Below, one piece after another: positions 9,435 to 17,496 of a stretch of DNA of 64,000 bases (the stretch's first letter is position 1; each line of letters opens with the position of its first letter). A model generated the notes under the pieces. That model worked only from the letters and a program-made list of their open reading frames with translations, did not search any database and was not told the origin of the DNA. Position numbers and translations under genes: made by a program. Where the stretch lies: NCBI GenBank assembly GCA_964242415.1, contig CAXTAT010000004.1, positions 186,001-250,000 of the forward strand. The letters are read 5' to 3'. This DNA comes from DASWOJ01 sp964242415 (GTDB taxonomy: Bacteria; Pseudomonadota; Alphaproteobacteria; Acetobacterales; Acetobacteraceae).

Positions 9435-10202
9435 CTACGCTGCACGTCGTACATGGAACGGGCCGCTGGGCACGGAGTGCGTCGTCACTTCGGCCGCGGT
9501 CACCTCGCCACGTGTCATGTCCTCCGTGGTGATCTTCTTGCTGCCGACCATGGCGAGCAAACCATAGGCAACCTTCGCCACCAGATCGAGGACGGTAATG
9601 AGCGCGGTGGTGAACAGCGCGGACCAGAAACCTAGCCCATCCGGCCCAAGGATCACGAAGACCGGGTAGAGCAGCCACAGAACCGTCAGGAGCCCAACGT
9701 TGAGCTTATAGGTGTTGGCCCGCGTCTGGTCGCGGCCCATGGCCTCCTCCCGCATCGGTCCGAACAGGACATACAGGACGGCCAGGAAGGCGACGCAGCT
9801 TGCGATATACCAGACCCATTTGGCGAACGGGTCCTGCGACGCGCCGAAGAACAGCCCAGTGATGATCATCACCACGTCCGACACCAACAGCCCCGCCACC
9901 AGCCCGGCCCGGCGGTGGGCGCCATGCAGCGCCGTCATCGACAGGCCCAGCAGCAGCGCCGGCGTAGTGATCGACCAGTCGATGTAGCGGGCGAACAGGA
10001 ACTCCCGCCCGCTGGACAAGGTGATCTCCCCCTGGTGGATCGCCATGGCGAAGTAAGAGATGGCGGCAAACAGCGGCACCAGGCCATGGACCATCGTGTG
10101 GCCCTCTTCGTCCTGGGTGCGGCGGCCTCCCGCTAGGAACAGCACCACCGAGCCAAGAAGCATGCCGATCGCGCCGACCCAAAGCCAATTCGTTTCAGAC
10201 AT
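9435..10202 (-). CDS. Microbial rhodopsin with DTG motif (bacteriorhodopsin family)
   Basis: 255 residues, seven predicted helices: a retinal-binding light-driven membrane protein. The Schiff-base lysine is K210 (LDLVAK), with D206 as the second counterion. Helix C reads RYIDWSITTPALLLG, giving D75, T79 and G86 at the bacteriorhodopsin 85/89/96 positions. The primary proton acceptor is present but the cytoplasmic proton donor is glycine. W176, Y179 and P180 of helix F match the retinal pocket. L83 at the proteorhodopsin colour-tuning position predicts green absorption. Proton pumping with slow reprotonation, or a sensory role, are both possible; no transducer or retinal-synthesis gene is adjacent. 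AAGGAAG precedes the ATG. Confidence 0.95.
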   Translation of the reverse strand: MSETNWLWVGAIGMLLGSVVLFLAGGRRTQDEEGHTMVHGLVPLFAAISYFAMAIHQGEITLSSGREFLFARYIDWSITTPALLLGLSMTALHGAHRRAGLVAGLLVSDVVMIITGLFFGASQDPFAKWVWYIASCVAFLAVLYVLFGPMREEAMGRDQTRANTYKLNVGLLTVLWLLYPVFVILGPDGLGFWSALFTTALITVLDLVAKVAYGLLAMVGSKKITTEDMTRGEVTAAEVTTHSVPSGPFHVRRAA

Positions 10203-10283
10203 CTAGTACTTCCTTAACACAGCGGGCAGGCAAGGGCACATGCCGGGCTGCCGCCAAGGGAGGCTGCCGCACCGGCGTATAGC

Positions 10284-10769
10284 TTATTTGGAGCTGTGCA
10301 GGAACTGCGTGACGATGCCGGGCAGGTGCTCGCCCAGCCAGTCGCCCATCGCCATCTCCTCGGTCTGCGACTGCTTCAGCACGGCGACATCATCGGGTGC
10401 CCCGGCCGCCTCGGCCATGGTGATCAGCGCCTTGTAGGAGGCGATCTCATAGGCCTTGAAGCCGATGGCGGACATGACGTTCTTCACCACCTCGTCCGGG
10501 GCGGTGACGTGGACCAGGCCGGATACCTTGCCGACCACCGTGGTCACCGTCTCCTTGGCGCCTGACGCGCTGGTGCCGTGCTTGGACAGCAGGGTCTCCA
10601 GCCGGGTCGCCTGGCTCTTCGAGCTTTCGATCTCCTGCTGCATCTTGGCATGCAGCTCGGGATAGTCGCTCATACGGCTCAACTGGGCCTCGATGGTGGA
10701 GACCGCCTGGCCCTCGACGGCGTGCTGGTTGCGCAGGCCGGTCAGGTAATACTCATTCATGTCGGGCAT
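10284..10769 (-). CDS. DUF892 (YciF/YciE-type) ferritin-like protein
   Basis: 161 residues matching the ferritin-like DUF892 family, a four-helix bundle with carboxylate/histidine metal ligands. The family opening is NEYYLTGLRNQHAVEGQAV; E and H residues recur on the helices (Q..IESSK, AYEIASYKAL, Q..TEEMAMGDWL) as expected for a di-iron site. Members are commonly stress-induced in proteobacteria. The start at 10769 has GGAGAG six nt upstream. It lies 81 bp upstream of the rhodopsin gene on the same strand and 96 bp downstream of the MFS gene, so the three could form a stress or light-related transcription unit (inference). Confidence 0.85.
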   Translation of the reverse strand: MPDMNEYYLTGLRNQHAVEGQAVSTIEAQLSRMSDYPELHAKMQQEIESSKSQATRLETLLSKHGTSASGAKETVTTVVGKVSGLVHVTAPDEVVKNVMSAIGFKAYEIASYKALITMAEAAGAPDDVAVLKQSQTEEMAMGDWLGEHLPGIVTQFLHSSK

Positions 10770-10787
10770 AGGTGCTCTCCGAAGGGG

Positions 10788-10810
10788 GAAGCCCGACAAA
10801 CGCGGGCTTC
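10788..10810 (-). terminator. Hairpin between the MFS gene and the DUF892 gene
   Basis: Perfect 8-bp stem GAAGCCCG / CGGGCTTC (10788-10795, 10803-10810) with a 7-nt loop and no U-tract. It lies just 5' of the DUF892 ribosome-binding site, so it could weakly terminate the MFS transcript or stabilise the downstream mRNA. Confidence 0.4.
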
Positions 10811-10865
10811 TCCGAAGGTTTCCCTGCAAGGTGCAGATTTCGCCGTGGTTGAAGACATCGGCGAG

Positions 10866-12083
10866 TTAAGTACGACGCCGCTCAATGTCCGGTAGGAATA
10901 CCGTCAACAGGCCGAGGGCCGGCAAGTAGGCGCATAGGCGATAGACGAAGGTGATGCTCGTCTGATCGATTAGCCAGCCCAGCACTGCCGCGCCCAGTCC
11001 GCCTAATCCGAACGCCAGCCCGAAGAACAGCCCGTTGATCAGGCCGACCCTCCCCGGGATCAGCTCCTGGGCATAGACGATGATGGTGGACGACGCCGAC
11101 GCCAGCACCAGGCCGATGATGACGGTCAACACCGCCGTCCAGGGCAGGTTGGCATAGGGCAGCGCCATGGTGAACGGCAGCACGCCCAGGATGGACACCC
11201 AGATCACCCACTTGCGCCCAACGCGGTCGCCGATGGGACCCCCGGCCAGCACGCCCAGCGCGAACGCCCCGAGGAACAGGAACAGCAGCAACTGCGACGC
11301 CTGCACCGAAACGCCGAAGGTGTGGATCAGGTAGAACGTGTAGTAGGTGTTCAGGCTGGCAACGTAGAAGAACTTGGAGAACAGCAGCGCCACCAGCACC
11401 GCGACCGTAAGCCCGATCTGCTGCCGGGACAGGCCGGAGCCGGCCACGCTGCTCACGGCCTTCGTGCCGCTGCGGGCCGCATACCACCGGCTGACCCCCG
11501 ACAGCACCGCCATCCCCAGCAGCGCCGCCGCCGAGAACCAGGCGATGCTGAGCTGGCCGAACGGCACGACGATGAACGCCGCCATCAGCGGCCCCAGCGC
11601 CTGCCCGGCGTTGCCGCCCACCTGGAACACCGACTGCGCCAGCCCGAACCGCCCGCCGGACGCCATGCGCGCCACCCGGGCCGATTCCGGGTGGAACACC
11701 GACGACCCCAGCCCGACCAGCGACGCCGCGACCAGCAGCCAGCCGTAGCTGCCCGCCACCGACAGCAGCAGCAGGCCCACCAGGCTGCACGCCATGCCGA
11801 CCGGCAGCGAGAACGGCACCGGATGGCGGTCGGTATAAAGCCCGACCACCGGCTGCAGCAGCGACGCCGTCAGTTGGAATGCCAACGTGATGGCGCCGAT
11901 CTGCGCGAAGCTGAGGCCATAGCTGCCCTTCAGGATCGGGTAGATCGCTGGCAGCAGCGACTGGATCATGTCGTTCAGCAGGTGGCAGAAGCTGACCGCA
12001 AGCAGGACCGGGAACACGGTCCGCTGCATAGAGGGATGCAATGCGGCGGGAGGTAACGGCGGGGCGGCGGTGGCTTGGCTCAT
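10866..12083 (-). CDS. MFS exporter, fosmidomycin-resistance (Fsr) family
   Basis: 405 residues with about 12 transmembrane helices. The N-terminal block LAVSFCHLLNDMIQSLLPAI and the segment GLGSSVFHPESAR in helix 4 are diagnostic of the Fsr subfamily of the major facilitator superfamily, proton-driven drug or metabolite exporters. The start at 12083 (ATG) has AGGACAG upstream and gives the family length; the frame is open for about 119 further codons but without family similarity. It may be the first gene of a unit reading into DUF892 and rhodopsin. It diverges from the ABC importer at 12310, with 226 bp of control region between. Confidence 0.88.
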   Translation of the reverse strand: MSQATAAPPLPPAALHPSMQRTVFPVLLAVSFCHLLNDMIQSLLPAIYPILKGSYGLSFAQIGAITLAFQLTASLLQPVVGLYTDRHPVPFSLPVGMACSLVGLLLLSVAGSYGWLLVAASLVGLGSSVFHPESARVARMASGGRFGLAQSVFQVGGNAGQALGPLMAAFIVVPFGQLSIAWFSAAALLGMAVLSGVSRWYAARSGTKAVSSVAGSGLSRQQIGLTVAVLVALLFSKFFYVASLNTYYTFYLIHTFGVSVQASQLLLFLFLGAFALGVLAGGPIGDRVGRKWVIWVSILGVLPFTMALPYANLPWTAVLTVIIGLVLASASSTIIVYAQELIPGRVGLINGLFFGLAFGLGGLGAAVLGWLIDQTSITFVYRLCAYLPALGLLTVFLPDIERRRT

Positions 12084-12226
12084 GGTCCTGTCCTTTCGGC
12101 GCCAGGTGCAGGCTGGAAGTGCCTGAGAGGTGGGATCGCAAAGCGGTTTCGCACACCCGGGATGCGCGCCGCACCGGTCACGCGCGCCGTGGCAGCGTTG
12201 CGCCGCGATGAGGGGACGGCCGAACT

Positions 12227-12243
12227 TGTCAAATGACCTGACA
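12227..12243. promoter_or_regulatory. Putative GntR operator, TGTCA-N7-TGACA
   Basis: 17-bp palindrome TGTCA-N7-TGACA, 66 bp upstream of the binding-protein gene at 12310. An identical-arm site lies at 14289-14305 before the ATPase gene. A FadR-type GntR regulator is encoded between them, making it the likely ligand. Confidence 0.6.
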
Positions 12244-12309
12244 TATCGGAGGGTGGCCGGGAACGTGCGGCCCGGGACCAACCGCGGCCGCGGCCAGGGA
12301 GGGCGGCGC

Positions 12310-13485
12310 ATGGCGGCACTGGGTACGCGGCGTGGGATGGTGGCCGGATTGGTCGGGCTGGCGGCGGCCCGGCCGGGCTGGGCGCAGGTGGCGCCGCCGG
12401 CGTCACCCCTCACGCTCAGCATCGTGGACGTGGCGGGCAACCTGGCCCTGACCCGCCCGGCGTTCGAAGCCTACCGCAAGCGCAGCCCCAAGCTGGTCGG
12501 CCGCATCGTGTACAGCTCCGCCCCCGCGCCGGAACTGCCGGGCAAGCTGCGGGCGCAGCAGTCGGCGGGGCGGGTGGACATCGACATGGTGCTGACCGGC
12601 ACCGACGCCCTGGCGGCCGGGTTGCAGCAGGGCGTGTGGGAGGGTCTGGCTCCGCACATGGCCAAGCTGCCGGATTTACAGGCCACCCTGTTGCCGGGCG
12701 CGCTGGCGATGCAGGCGCTGGCGCAGGGCCAGGCGGTCATCAACGCCTACAGCCCTGCTGGCCCCTTGCTGGAATACCTGCCGGACCGCGTCGCGCAGCC
12801 GCCCGCCACGGCGGAGGAGCTGCTGGCCTGGACCCGTGCCCACCCCGGCCGCTTCATCTACGCCCGGCCCGCCAACTCCGGCCCGGGCCGCGCCTTCCTG
12901 ATGGGCCTGCCGTATATCCTGGGCGACAGCAACCCGCGGGACCCCATGGGCGGCTGGGACAAGACGTGGGCCTACCTGCAGGCCCTGGGGGAGAACATCG
13001 AGTACTATCCCAGCGGCACCGGCGCCACGATGAAGGAGTTCGGCGAGGGCAGCCGCGACATGACCGTCACCATCACCGGCTGGGACATCAACCCGCGCGC
13101 CCTGGGCACCGTGCCGAAGGCGGCGATGGTCGGCACGCTCAAGGGCTTCCACTTCGTCAACGACGCGCACTACATGGCGCTGCCGAAGGGCCTGGCGGCG
13201 GACCGGCAGGCGGTGCTGCTGGACTTGATGGCATACTTGCTGGGCGCGGAGGCGCAGGCGTTCACCTATGACGCCGGCTACTTCTACCCCGGCCCGGCCG
13301 TGCGGGGCGTGCCGCCCACCCTGGCGCCGCAGGCCAGCCAGGACACGCTGGCCGAGTTCGGCCGCCCGTTCTACGACAAGCTGATCGCCGACACGCCGAA
13401 CGAGACGCCGCTGGAGGCCGAGGCGATGGTGCAGGCGTTCCGCCGCTGGGACGAGCAGGTGGGCGCCAAGGCCGGAAGCAAGTAG
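12310..13485 (+). CDS. ABC transporter substrate-binding protein (PotD/iron/phosphonate-type)
   Basis: 391 residues. The N-terminus is a Tat- or Sec-like signal (RR at 7-8, hydrophobic core, cleavage near ARPGWAQ). The mature part has the family 1 binding-protein fold, including a YSSAPAPE-type hinge region and an extended C-terminal lobe. It captures the substrate in the periplasm for the permeases at 15582 and 16475. The start at 12310 has GGGAGG upstream and gives a proper signal peptide. The gene order (binding protein, GntR, ATPase, two permeases) recalls 2-aminoethylphosphonate, polyamine or iron importers; the ligand cannot be told from sequence. Confidence 0.85.
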   Translation: MAALGTRRGMVAGLVGLAAARPGWAQVAPPASPLTLSIVDVAGNLALTRPAFEAYRKRSPKLVGRIVYSSAPAPELPGKLRAQQSAGRVDIDMVLTGTDALAAGLQQGVWEGLAPHMAKLPDLQATLLPGALAMQALAQGQAVINAYSPAGPLLEYLPDRVAQPPATAEELLAWTRAHPGRFIYARPANSGPGRAFLMGLPYILGDSNPRDPMGGWDKTWAYLQALGENIEYYPSGTGATMKEFGEGSRDMTVTITGWDINPRALGTVPKAAMVGTLKGFHFVNDAHYMALPKGLAADRQAVLLDLMAYLLGAEAQAFTYDAGYFYPGPAVRGVPPTLAPQASQDTLAEFGRPFYDKLIADTPNETPLEAEAMVQAFRRWDEQVGAKAGSK

Positions 13486-13493
13486 GCGGGGCC

Positions 13494-14243
13494 ATGCCGG
13501 AAGCATCGCCCGTTCGCGGTGCTGCGCTGACGCCTACTGCCTCGCTCGTGCTGGTGCCGGGGCGCCGGCAGCGGCTGGGCGACCAGCTCTATGGGCAGAT
13601 TCTGGACCAGGTGCTGTCCGGCCGCCTGCCCGAGGGGAGCCGCCTACCGCCGGAGAAGGAGCTGTCCGCCCGGTTCGGCGTGTCCCGCCCTGTGGTGCGC
13701 GAGGCGCTGATGCGGCTGCGCGCCGATGGCCTGCTGCGGGCGCGGCAGGGCGCTGGGACCTATGTCCTGGCCCGCCCGGCGGAGCGGATCGGGCAGTTCG
13801 TGGGGACCGCGGACATCGCGGCGCTGATGCGCTGCATCGAGGCGCGGCTGCCCCTGGAGGCCGCCGCCGCCCGCCTGGCCGCGGAACGGCGCACGGCGGA
13901 CGGGTTGGCCCGCATCGCCGCCGCGCACGACGCGTTCGCCGGGGCGGGGGGCATGACGCCGGCGGGTGACTTCGCGTTCCATGGCAGCATCGCCGAGGCC
14001 ACCGGCAACGAGTTCTTCCCCGCCTTCCTGCATGGGCTGCACGAGGCGGTGCTGGGCTTCATGGGCATGGCGCTGGGCCTGACGCGCAGCGGCTCCGGCG
14101 CCCGCAGCCAGACGGTGCTGCAGGAGCACGCGCACATCCTGGACGCCATCCGCGCCGGGGACGCCGAGGCGGCCGGGTTAGCGATGCAGTTCCACATCAC
14201 CCAGGCCCGGCGCAGGGTGATGGACCGCCGGCAAACGCCGTAG
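13494..14243 (+). CDS. GntR-family transcriptional regulator, FadR subfamily (FCD domain)
   Basis: 249 residues. A winged helix-turn-helix at about 54-91 (PEKELSARFGVSRPVVREAL, then RQGAGTYV) is followed by an all-helical FCD ligand-binding domain (about 100-240) with the expected buried Asp and His residues. It begins 8 bp after the binding-protein stop, so it is in the same operon. Two identical-arm palindromes upstream of the first gene and of the ATPase gene suggest autoregulation and control of the whole importer. The inducer is probably the transported organic acid or amine (inference). Confidence 0.9.
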   Translation: MPEASPVRGAALTPTASLVLVPGRRQRLGDQLYGQILDQVLSGRLPEGSRLPPEKELSARFGVSRPVVREALMRLRADGLLRARQGAGTYVLARPAERIGQFVGTADIAALMRCIEARLPLEAAAARLAAERRTADGLARIAAAHDAFAGAGGMTPAGDFAFHGSIAEATGNEFFPAFLHGLHEAVLGFMGMALGLTRSGSGARSQTVLQEHAHILDAIRAGDAEAAGLAMQFHITQARRRVMDRRQTP

Positions 14244-14245
14244 GC

Positions 14246-14283
14246 TGCTTCTCCCTCTCCCGGAGGGAGAGGGAGCAGGCAGC
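14246..14283. repeat. Single family B half-element (hairpin)
   Basis: CTCCCTCTCC / GGAGAGGGAG stem (14251-14260, 14266-14275), flanked by GCTGCTT...CAGGCAGC. It lies immediately after the GntR stop, and could act as a hairpin that separates the regulator from the ATPase message. Confidence 0.65.
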
Positions 14284-14288
14284 GGGCA

Positions 14289-14305
14289 TGTCAGTCTAAT
14301 TGACA
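14289..14305. promoter_or_regulatory. Putative GntR operator, second copy
   Basis: TGTCA-GTCTAAT-TGACA, the same arms and 7-nt spacing as the site at 12227. It lies 70 bp upstream of the ABC ATPase start, implying an internal regulated promoter. Confidence 0.6.
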
Positions 14306-14375
14306 AATCCGGCCCCGTGGCATGACATGCCCGGCAACGCCGCACCCGCTCGAAGGTGCGCAGGAGAAACGTGCC

Positions 14376-15470
14376 ATGGCGCAATCAGACAGCTTCGAGG
14401 CGCTGCACATCGACCGGATCACCCGGCGCTTCCACACCCATGTTGCCCTCGACAGCCTGACCCTGACGGTGAAGCGCGGCGAGTTTGTCGCCCTGCTCGG
14501 CCCCTCCGGCTGCGGCAAATCGACGGCGCTGAACTGCATCGCCGGGCTGCTGCCGTTGACCTCGGGGCAAATCCGGCTCGACGACCGCCGCATCGACACC
14601 CTGCCGCCGGAGGGCCGCGGCTTCGGCATGGTGTTCCAGAACTACGCCCTGTTCCCGCACATGACGGTGCGCAAGAACATCGGCTTCGGCCTGCTGATGC
14701 GCGGCATGCCCAAGGCCGCCATCCGCGCCGAGGTAGACCGCGCCCTGGAGCTGGTGCAATTGGGCGCGCATGGGGCGAAGCTGCCGGGCCAGCTCTCGGG
14801 CGGGCAGCAGCAACGGGTGGCCATCGCCCGCGCCGTCGCGGTGAATCCGCCGCTGGTGCTGATGGACGAGCCGCTGAGCAACCTCGACGCCAAGCTGCGG
14901 CTGGAGATGCGGCACGAAATCCGCCGCATTCACCAGGAGGTGCGCCGCAGCACGATCTACGTCACGCACGACCAGGAGGAGGCGATGGCGCTCGCCGACC
15001 GCGTCGTCGTCATGCAGGACGGGATTGTGCTGCAGGTCGGCACGCCGCAGGAGCTGTATGCCCGCCCGGCCAGCCTGGATGTCGCGCGCTTCATGGGTTT
15101 TCGTAATATCCTGCACTTCGACGGTGCGGCGCCGGTGGGGGAGCATACGGTGCGGTTGCAGCGTGGCGGCGCCTCCATCCTGGGCACGCTGCAGTCCGGG
15201 GCGCCGGACGGGCCGGTCAGCGCCGCCATCCGTCCGAACGAAATCCTGGTTGGCGCCGGGCCGAACGGCATCGAGGGGTGCGTGGTGCAGGCCGAGTACT
15301 GCGGGGCCGGCTACTTGGCCGACGTGGCCACGCCGTTCGGCCTGCTGCATGTGGCGGTCGCGCAGCCGGTTCAGCCCGGCGAGACGCTGCGCCTGGTGCT
15401 GCCGCCGGCCCGGGTGCTGGCCTTTGGTGGCGGCATGGCCGTGCGGGCTGCTGCACTTGCCGCGGAGTAG
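14376..15470 (+). CDS. ABC transporter ATP-binding protein (PotA/FbpC/PhnT type)
   Basis: 364 residues. Walker A GPSGCGKST (42-50), Q-loop FQNYALFPHMT (87-97), signature LSGGQQQR (140-147) and Walker B LVLMDEP (160-166) are all canonical. A C-terminal TOBE/regulatory domain (about 245-360) marks the polyamine/iron/phosphonate class. It energises the two permeases downstream from the cytoplasmic face. The ATG at 14376 was chosen for CAGGAGA upstream. The upstream palindrome suggests it can be transcribed separately from the binding-protein gene. Confidence 0.93.
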   Translation: MAQSDSFEALHIDRITRRFHTHVALDSLTLTVKRGEFVALLGPSGCGKSTALNCIAGLLPLTSGQIRLDDRRIDTLPPEGRGFGMVFQNYALFPHMTVRKNIGFGLLMRGMPKAAIRAEVDRALELVQLGAHGAKLPGQLSGGQQQRVAIARAVAVNPPLVLMDEPLSNLDAKLRLEMRHEIRRIHQEVRRSTIYVTHDQEEAMALADRVVVMQDGIVLQVGTPQELYARPASLDVARFMGFRNILHFDGAAPVGEHTVRLQRGGASILGTLQSGAPDGPVSAAIRPNEILVGAGPNGIEGCVVQAEYCGAGYLADVATPFGLLHVAVAQPVQPGETLRLVLPPARVLAFGGGMAVRAAALAAE

Positions 15471-15490
15471 GGCGGTGACCGCACCCAGCC

Positions 15491-15586
15491 GTCATCGCGA
15501 GCCGGCTTCGGCGCGGCGATCCAGGGGCGGCCAGGACGGTGCCCGCACCCCTGGACTGCCACGTCGCAAGCGCTCCTCGCAATGAC
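15491..15586. repeat. Family A palindromic repeat, copy A1
   Basis: Outer arms GTCATCGCGAGC / GCTCCTCGCAATGAC and inner arms GCGATCCAGGGG / CCCCTGGACTGCC. One of seven related intergenic elements in the window. Its right end supplies the ATG at 15582 used by the downstream permease frame. Confidence 0.85.
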
Positions 15587-16478
15587 CGCGCAGGTTGGGA
15601 TGGCGCAGGGTGGAGCGGCGCAGGGTGGGGCGGCACGGCTTGGCGTAGCCCCGCTGCTCCTAGCTCCGGCGGTGCTGCTGGTGCTGCTGCTGTTCGTGTA
15701 CCCCGCCGCCTATGGCGCATTCCTGTCGTTCCAGCCGATGCACGGCGACGCCTGGGAGAACTACCGCCACTTCTTCGGCACCCCGCGCCTGGCTGGCACC
15801 ATCCTGACCACGCTCGGCATCGCGGTCCCGGCCACGCTGATCAACGTCGGCCTGGCGCTGCCGGTCGCCTACCGCCTGCGGACGCCGTGGCGGCACCAGC
15901 GGCTGGTGACGACCATCCTGGTGGTGCCGATCACCCTGGGGACGGTGCTGGTGGCGGACGGGCTGCTGTCCTACCTGGGGCCGCAGGGCTGGTTCAACCG
16001 GGTGCTGCTGTCGCTGCACCTCGCGTCCGCTCCGGTGCGGCTGGTGCACAACTACTGGGGCGTGCTGATGTCCCTGGTGATCGTCGGCTTCCCCTTCGCC
16101 TTCCTGCTGCTGCTGTCGTTTGCCACCGGCATCGACCCGGCGCTGTCCCGGGCCGCTGCCACCCTCGGCGCGCGGCCCGGCGCGCAGTTCCGCCACATCG
16201 CGCTGCCGCTGCTGGCGCCGGGGCTGGCAATGACGGCGGCACTGTGCTTCGTCCAGGCGTTCGCGGTGTTCCCCTCTGCCGTGCTGGTCGGCGCGCCATC
16301 GGGGCAGACCTACGTCATCTCCATCGCGGCCTATGAGGCGGCGTTCGAGCAGTTCGACGCGCCGCTCGGCAGCACCATCGCCCTGGTGATGGGACTGGTG
16401 CAGTTGGCGGTGGTCGGCGCCGTGCTGGGACTGCGCGGCCTGGCCTACCGCGGCCCGGCCGGGGGCGGGAAGGGATGA
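15582..16478 (+). CDS. ABC transporter permease 1 (PotB/PhnU type)
   Basis: 298 residues, six predicted helices. The cytoplasmic EAA-like loop is ALSRAAATLGARPGAQF at about 185-201, which docks on the ATPase. Residues 3-17 are encoded by three 15-nt tandem repeats (MAQGGAAQGGAA-type). The ATG at 15582 lies inside the terminal arm of repeat A1; an in-frame ATG at 15600 inside the first tandem unit is an alternative start, and neither has a strong ribosome-binding site. The stop overlaps the next permease by ATGA, so the two are coupled. Confidence 0.88.
   Translation: MTAQVGMAQGGAAQGGAARLGVAPLLLAPAVLLVLLLFVYPAAYGAFLSFQPMHGDAWENYRHFFGTPRLAGTILTTLGIAVPATLINVGLALPVAYRLRTPWRHQRLVTTILVVPITLGTVLVADGLLSYLGPQGWFNRVLLSLHLASAPVRLVHNYWGVLMSLVIVGFPFAFLLLLSFATGIDPALSRAAATLGARPGAQFRHIALPLLAPGLAMTAALCFVQAFAVFPSAVLVGAPSGQTYVISIAAYEAAFEQFDAPLGSTIALVMGLVQLAVVGAVLGLRGLAYRGPAGGGKG
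15588..15632 (+). repeat. Three 15-nt tandem repeats at the permease N-terminus
   Basis: Units 15588-15602, 15603-15617 and 15618-15632 all begin GCGCAGG and differ at a few positions. In frame they add five-residue repeats to the permease N-terminus, directly after repeat A1. Confidence 0.85.
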
Positions 16479-17317
16479 GCGCCGCCTTGGGCGCCAACAT
16501 GCGCGGCCGGACTTGGGGTACGGTGGTCTGGGTGGTGATGGGCTTCGTGCTGCTCAACATCGCCGGGCTGATCGGCGAGGTCGGGATCAACTCGCTGTCC
16601 ACCCGCTGGTTCGGCACCTGGCTGCCGGACGCGCTCACCACCCGCTGGTACTCCGGCGCGTGGGAGGAGTTCGCGCTGCCCGACGTGCTGCTGACCACGA
16701 TGGAGGTGGTGTTCGCCGTCGTGCTGGTCTCCGCCGTGGTGGGCGTCCCCGCCGCCTATGCCCTGGCGCGCAGCAGCTTCCCCGGCAAGCGCCTCGTGAC
16801 CTTGCTGTTCCTGCTGCCGCTGATCGTGCCCAGCATCACCTATGGCATCCCGTTGGCGACGGTGCTGTATCGCGTGGGGCTAGGCGGCACGATCTGGGGC
16901 GTGATCCTGGCCAACCTGGTGCCCTCGGTGCCGTTCGTGATCCTGACGATGACGCCGTTCATCGAGCAGTTGGACCCGAGGCTGGAGGCCGCCGCCCGGG
17001 TGTTCGGCGCCCGCACGCCCAGCCTGTTCCGCCACGTCCTGGTGCCAATGCTGGCGCCGGGCATCCTGGCGGCGTCGCTGCTGGTGCTGGTGCGGACCAT
17101 CGGCATGTTCGAGCTGACGTTCCTCACCGCGGGGCCGGACAGCCAGACGCTGGTGGTGGCGCTGTACTACGCCGCGTTCGCGCCGGGCATCCGGGCCGGG
17201 CAGTCGGTGGATGCGATGGCGGTGGTTTACATGGGGGTGACGCTGTTCTGGCTGGTGGTGGCGCTGCGGTTCATCGACCCGGCCGCCATTGTCGGGCGAG
17301 GGCGGCCAGCACACTGA
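16475..17317 (+). CDS. ABC transporter permease 2 (PotC/PhnV type)
   Basis: 280 residues, six predicted helices. The EAA-like loop LDPRLEAAARVFGARTPSLF is near 166-186. It pairs with permease 1 to form the membrane channel of the importer. It overlaps the upstream gene by four bases (ATGA). It is the last gene of the importer operon; its stop falls in the first unit of a 14-nt tandem repeat. No terminator hairpin is obvious before the next gene. Confidence 0.9.
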   Translation: MSAALGANMRGRTWGTVVWVVMGFVLLNIAGLIGEVGINSLSTRWFGTWLPDALTTRWYSGAWEEFALPDVLLTTMEVVFAVVLVSAVVGVPAAYALARSSFPGKRLVTLLFLLPLIVPSITYGIPLATVLYRVGLGGTIWGVILANLVPSVPFVILTMTPFIEQLDPRLEAAARVFGARTPSLFRHVLVPMLAPGILAASLLVLVRTIGMFELTFLTAGPDSQTLVVALYYAAFAPGIRAGQSVDAMAVVYMGVTLFWLVVALRFIDPAAIVGRGRPAH

Positions 17318-17353
17318 TCCTGGGGCACTGATGCCGGCGCACTGATGGAGGTT
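17312..17353 (+). repeat. Three 14-nt tandem repeats spanning a stop codon
   Basis: Units 17312-17325, 17326-17339 and 17340-17353 each begin CACTGAT and then diverge (partly G-rich). The TGA in the first unit is the permease 2 stop; the other two units repeat it in the spacer. Confidence 0.7.
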
Positions 17354-17496
17354 TGCCAAGCTGGGCGTCCCGGGCATAGAGGTGGCGGACTCAGGGCCTT
17401 GCAGAGAACCCAGATGCCGAACGCTACAGCCGATGGCCCCGCCGCCGATGCCCCCGCCGCCGCACCAGCCGGGCAGCCCCGGTCGGGCCGCATGTG

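Noticed and set aside
13494..17317. Naming the importer as the 2-aminoethylphosphonate (phnSTUV) system
   Set aside because: Gene order is similar, but the regulator has an FCD domain, not the UTRA domain of PhnR, and no phosphonate catabolic gene is nearby.
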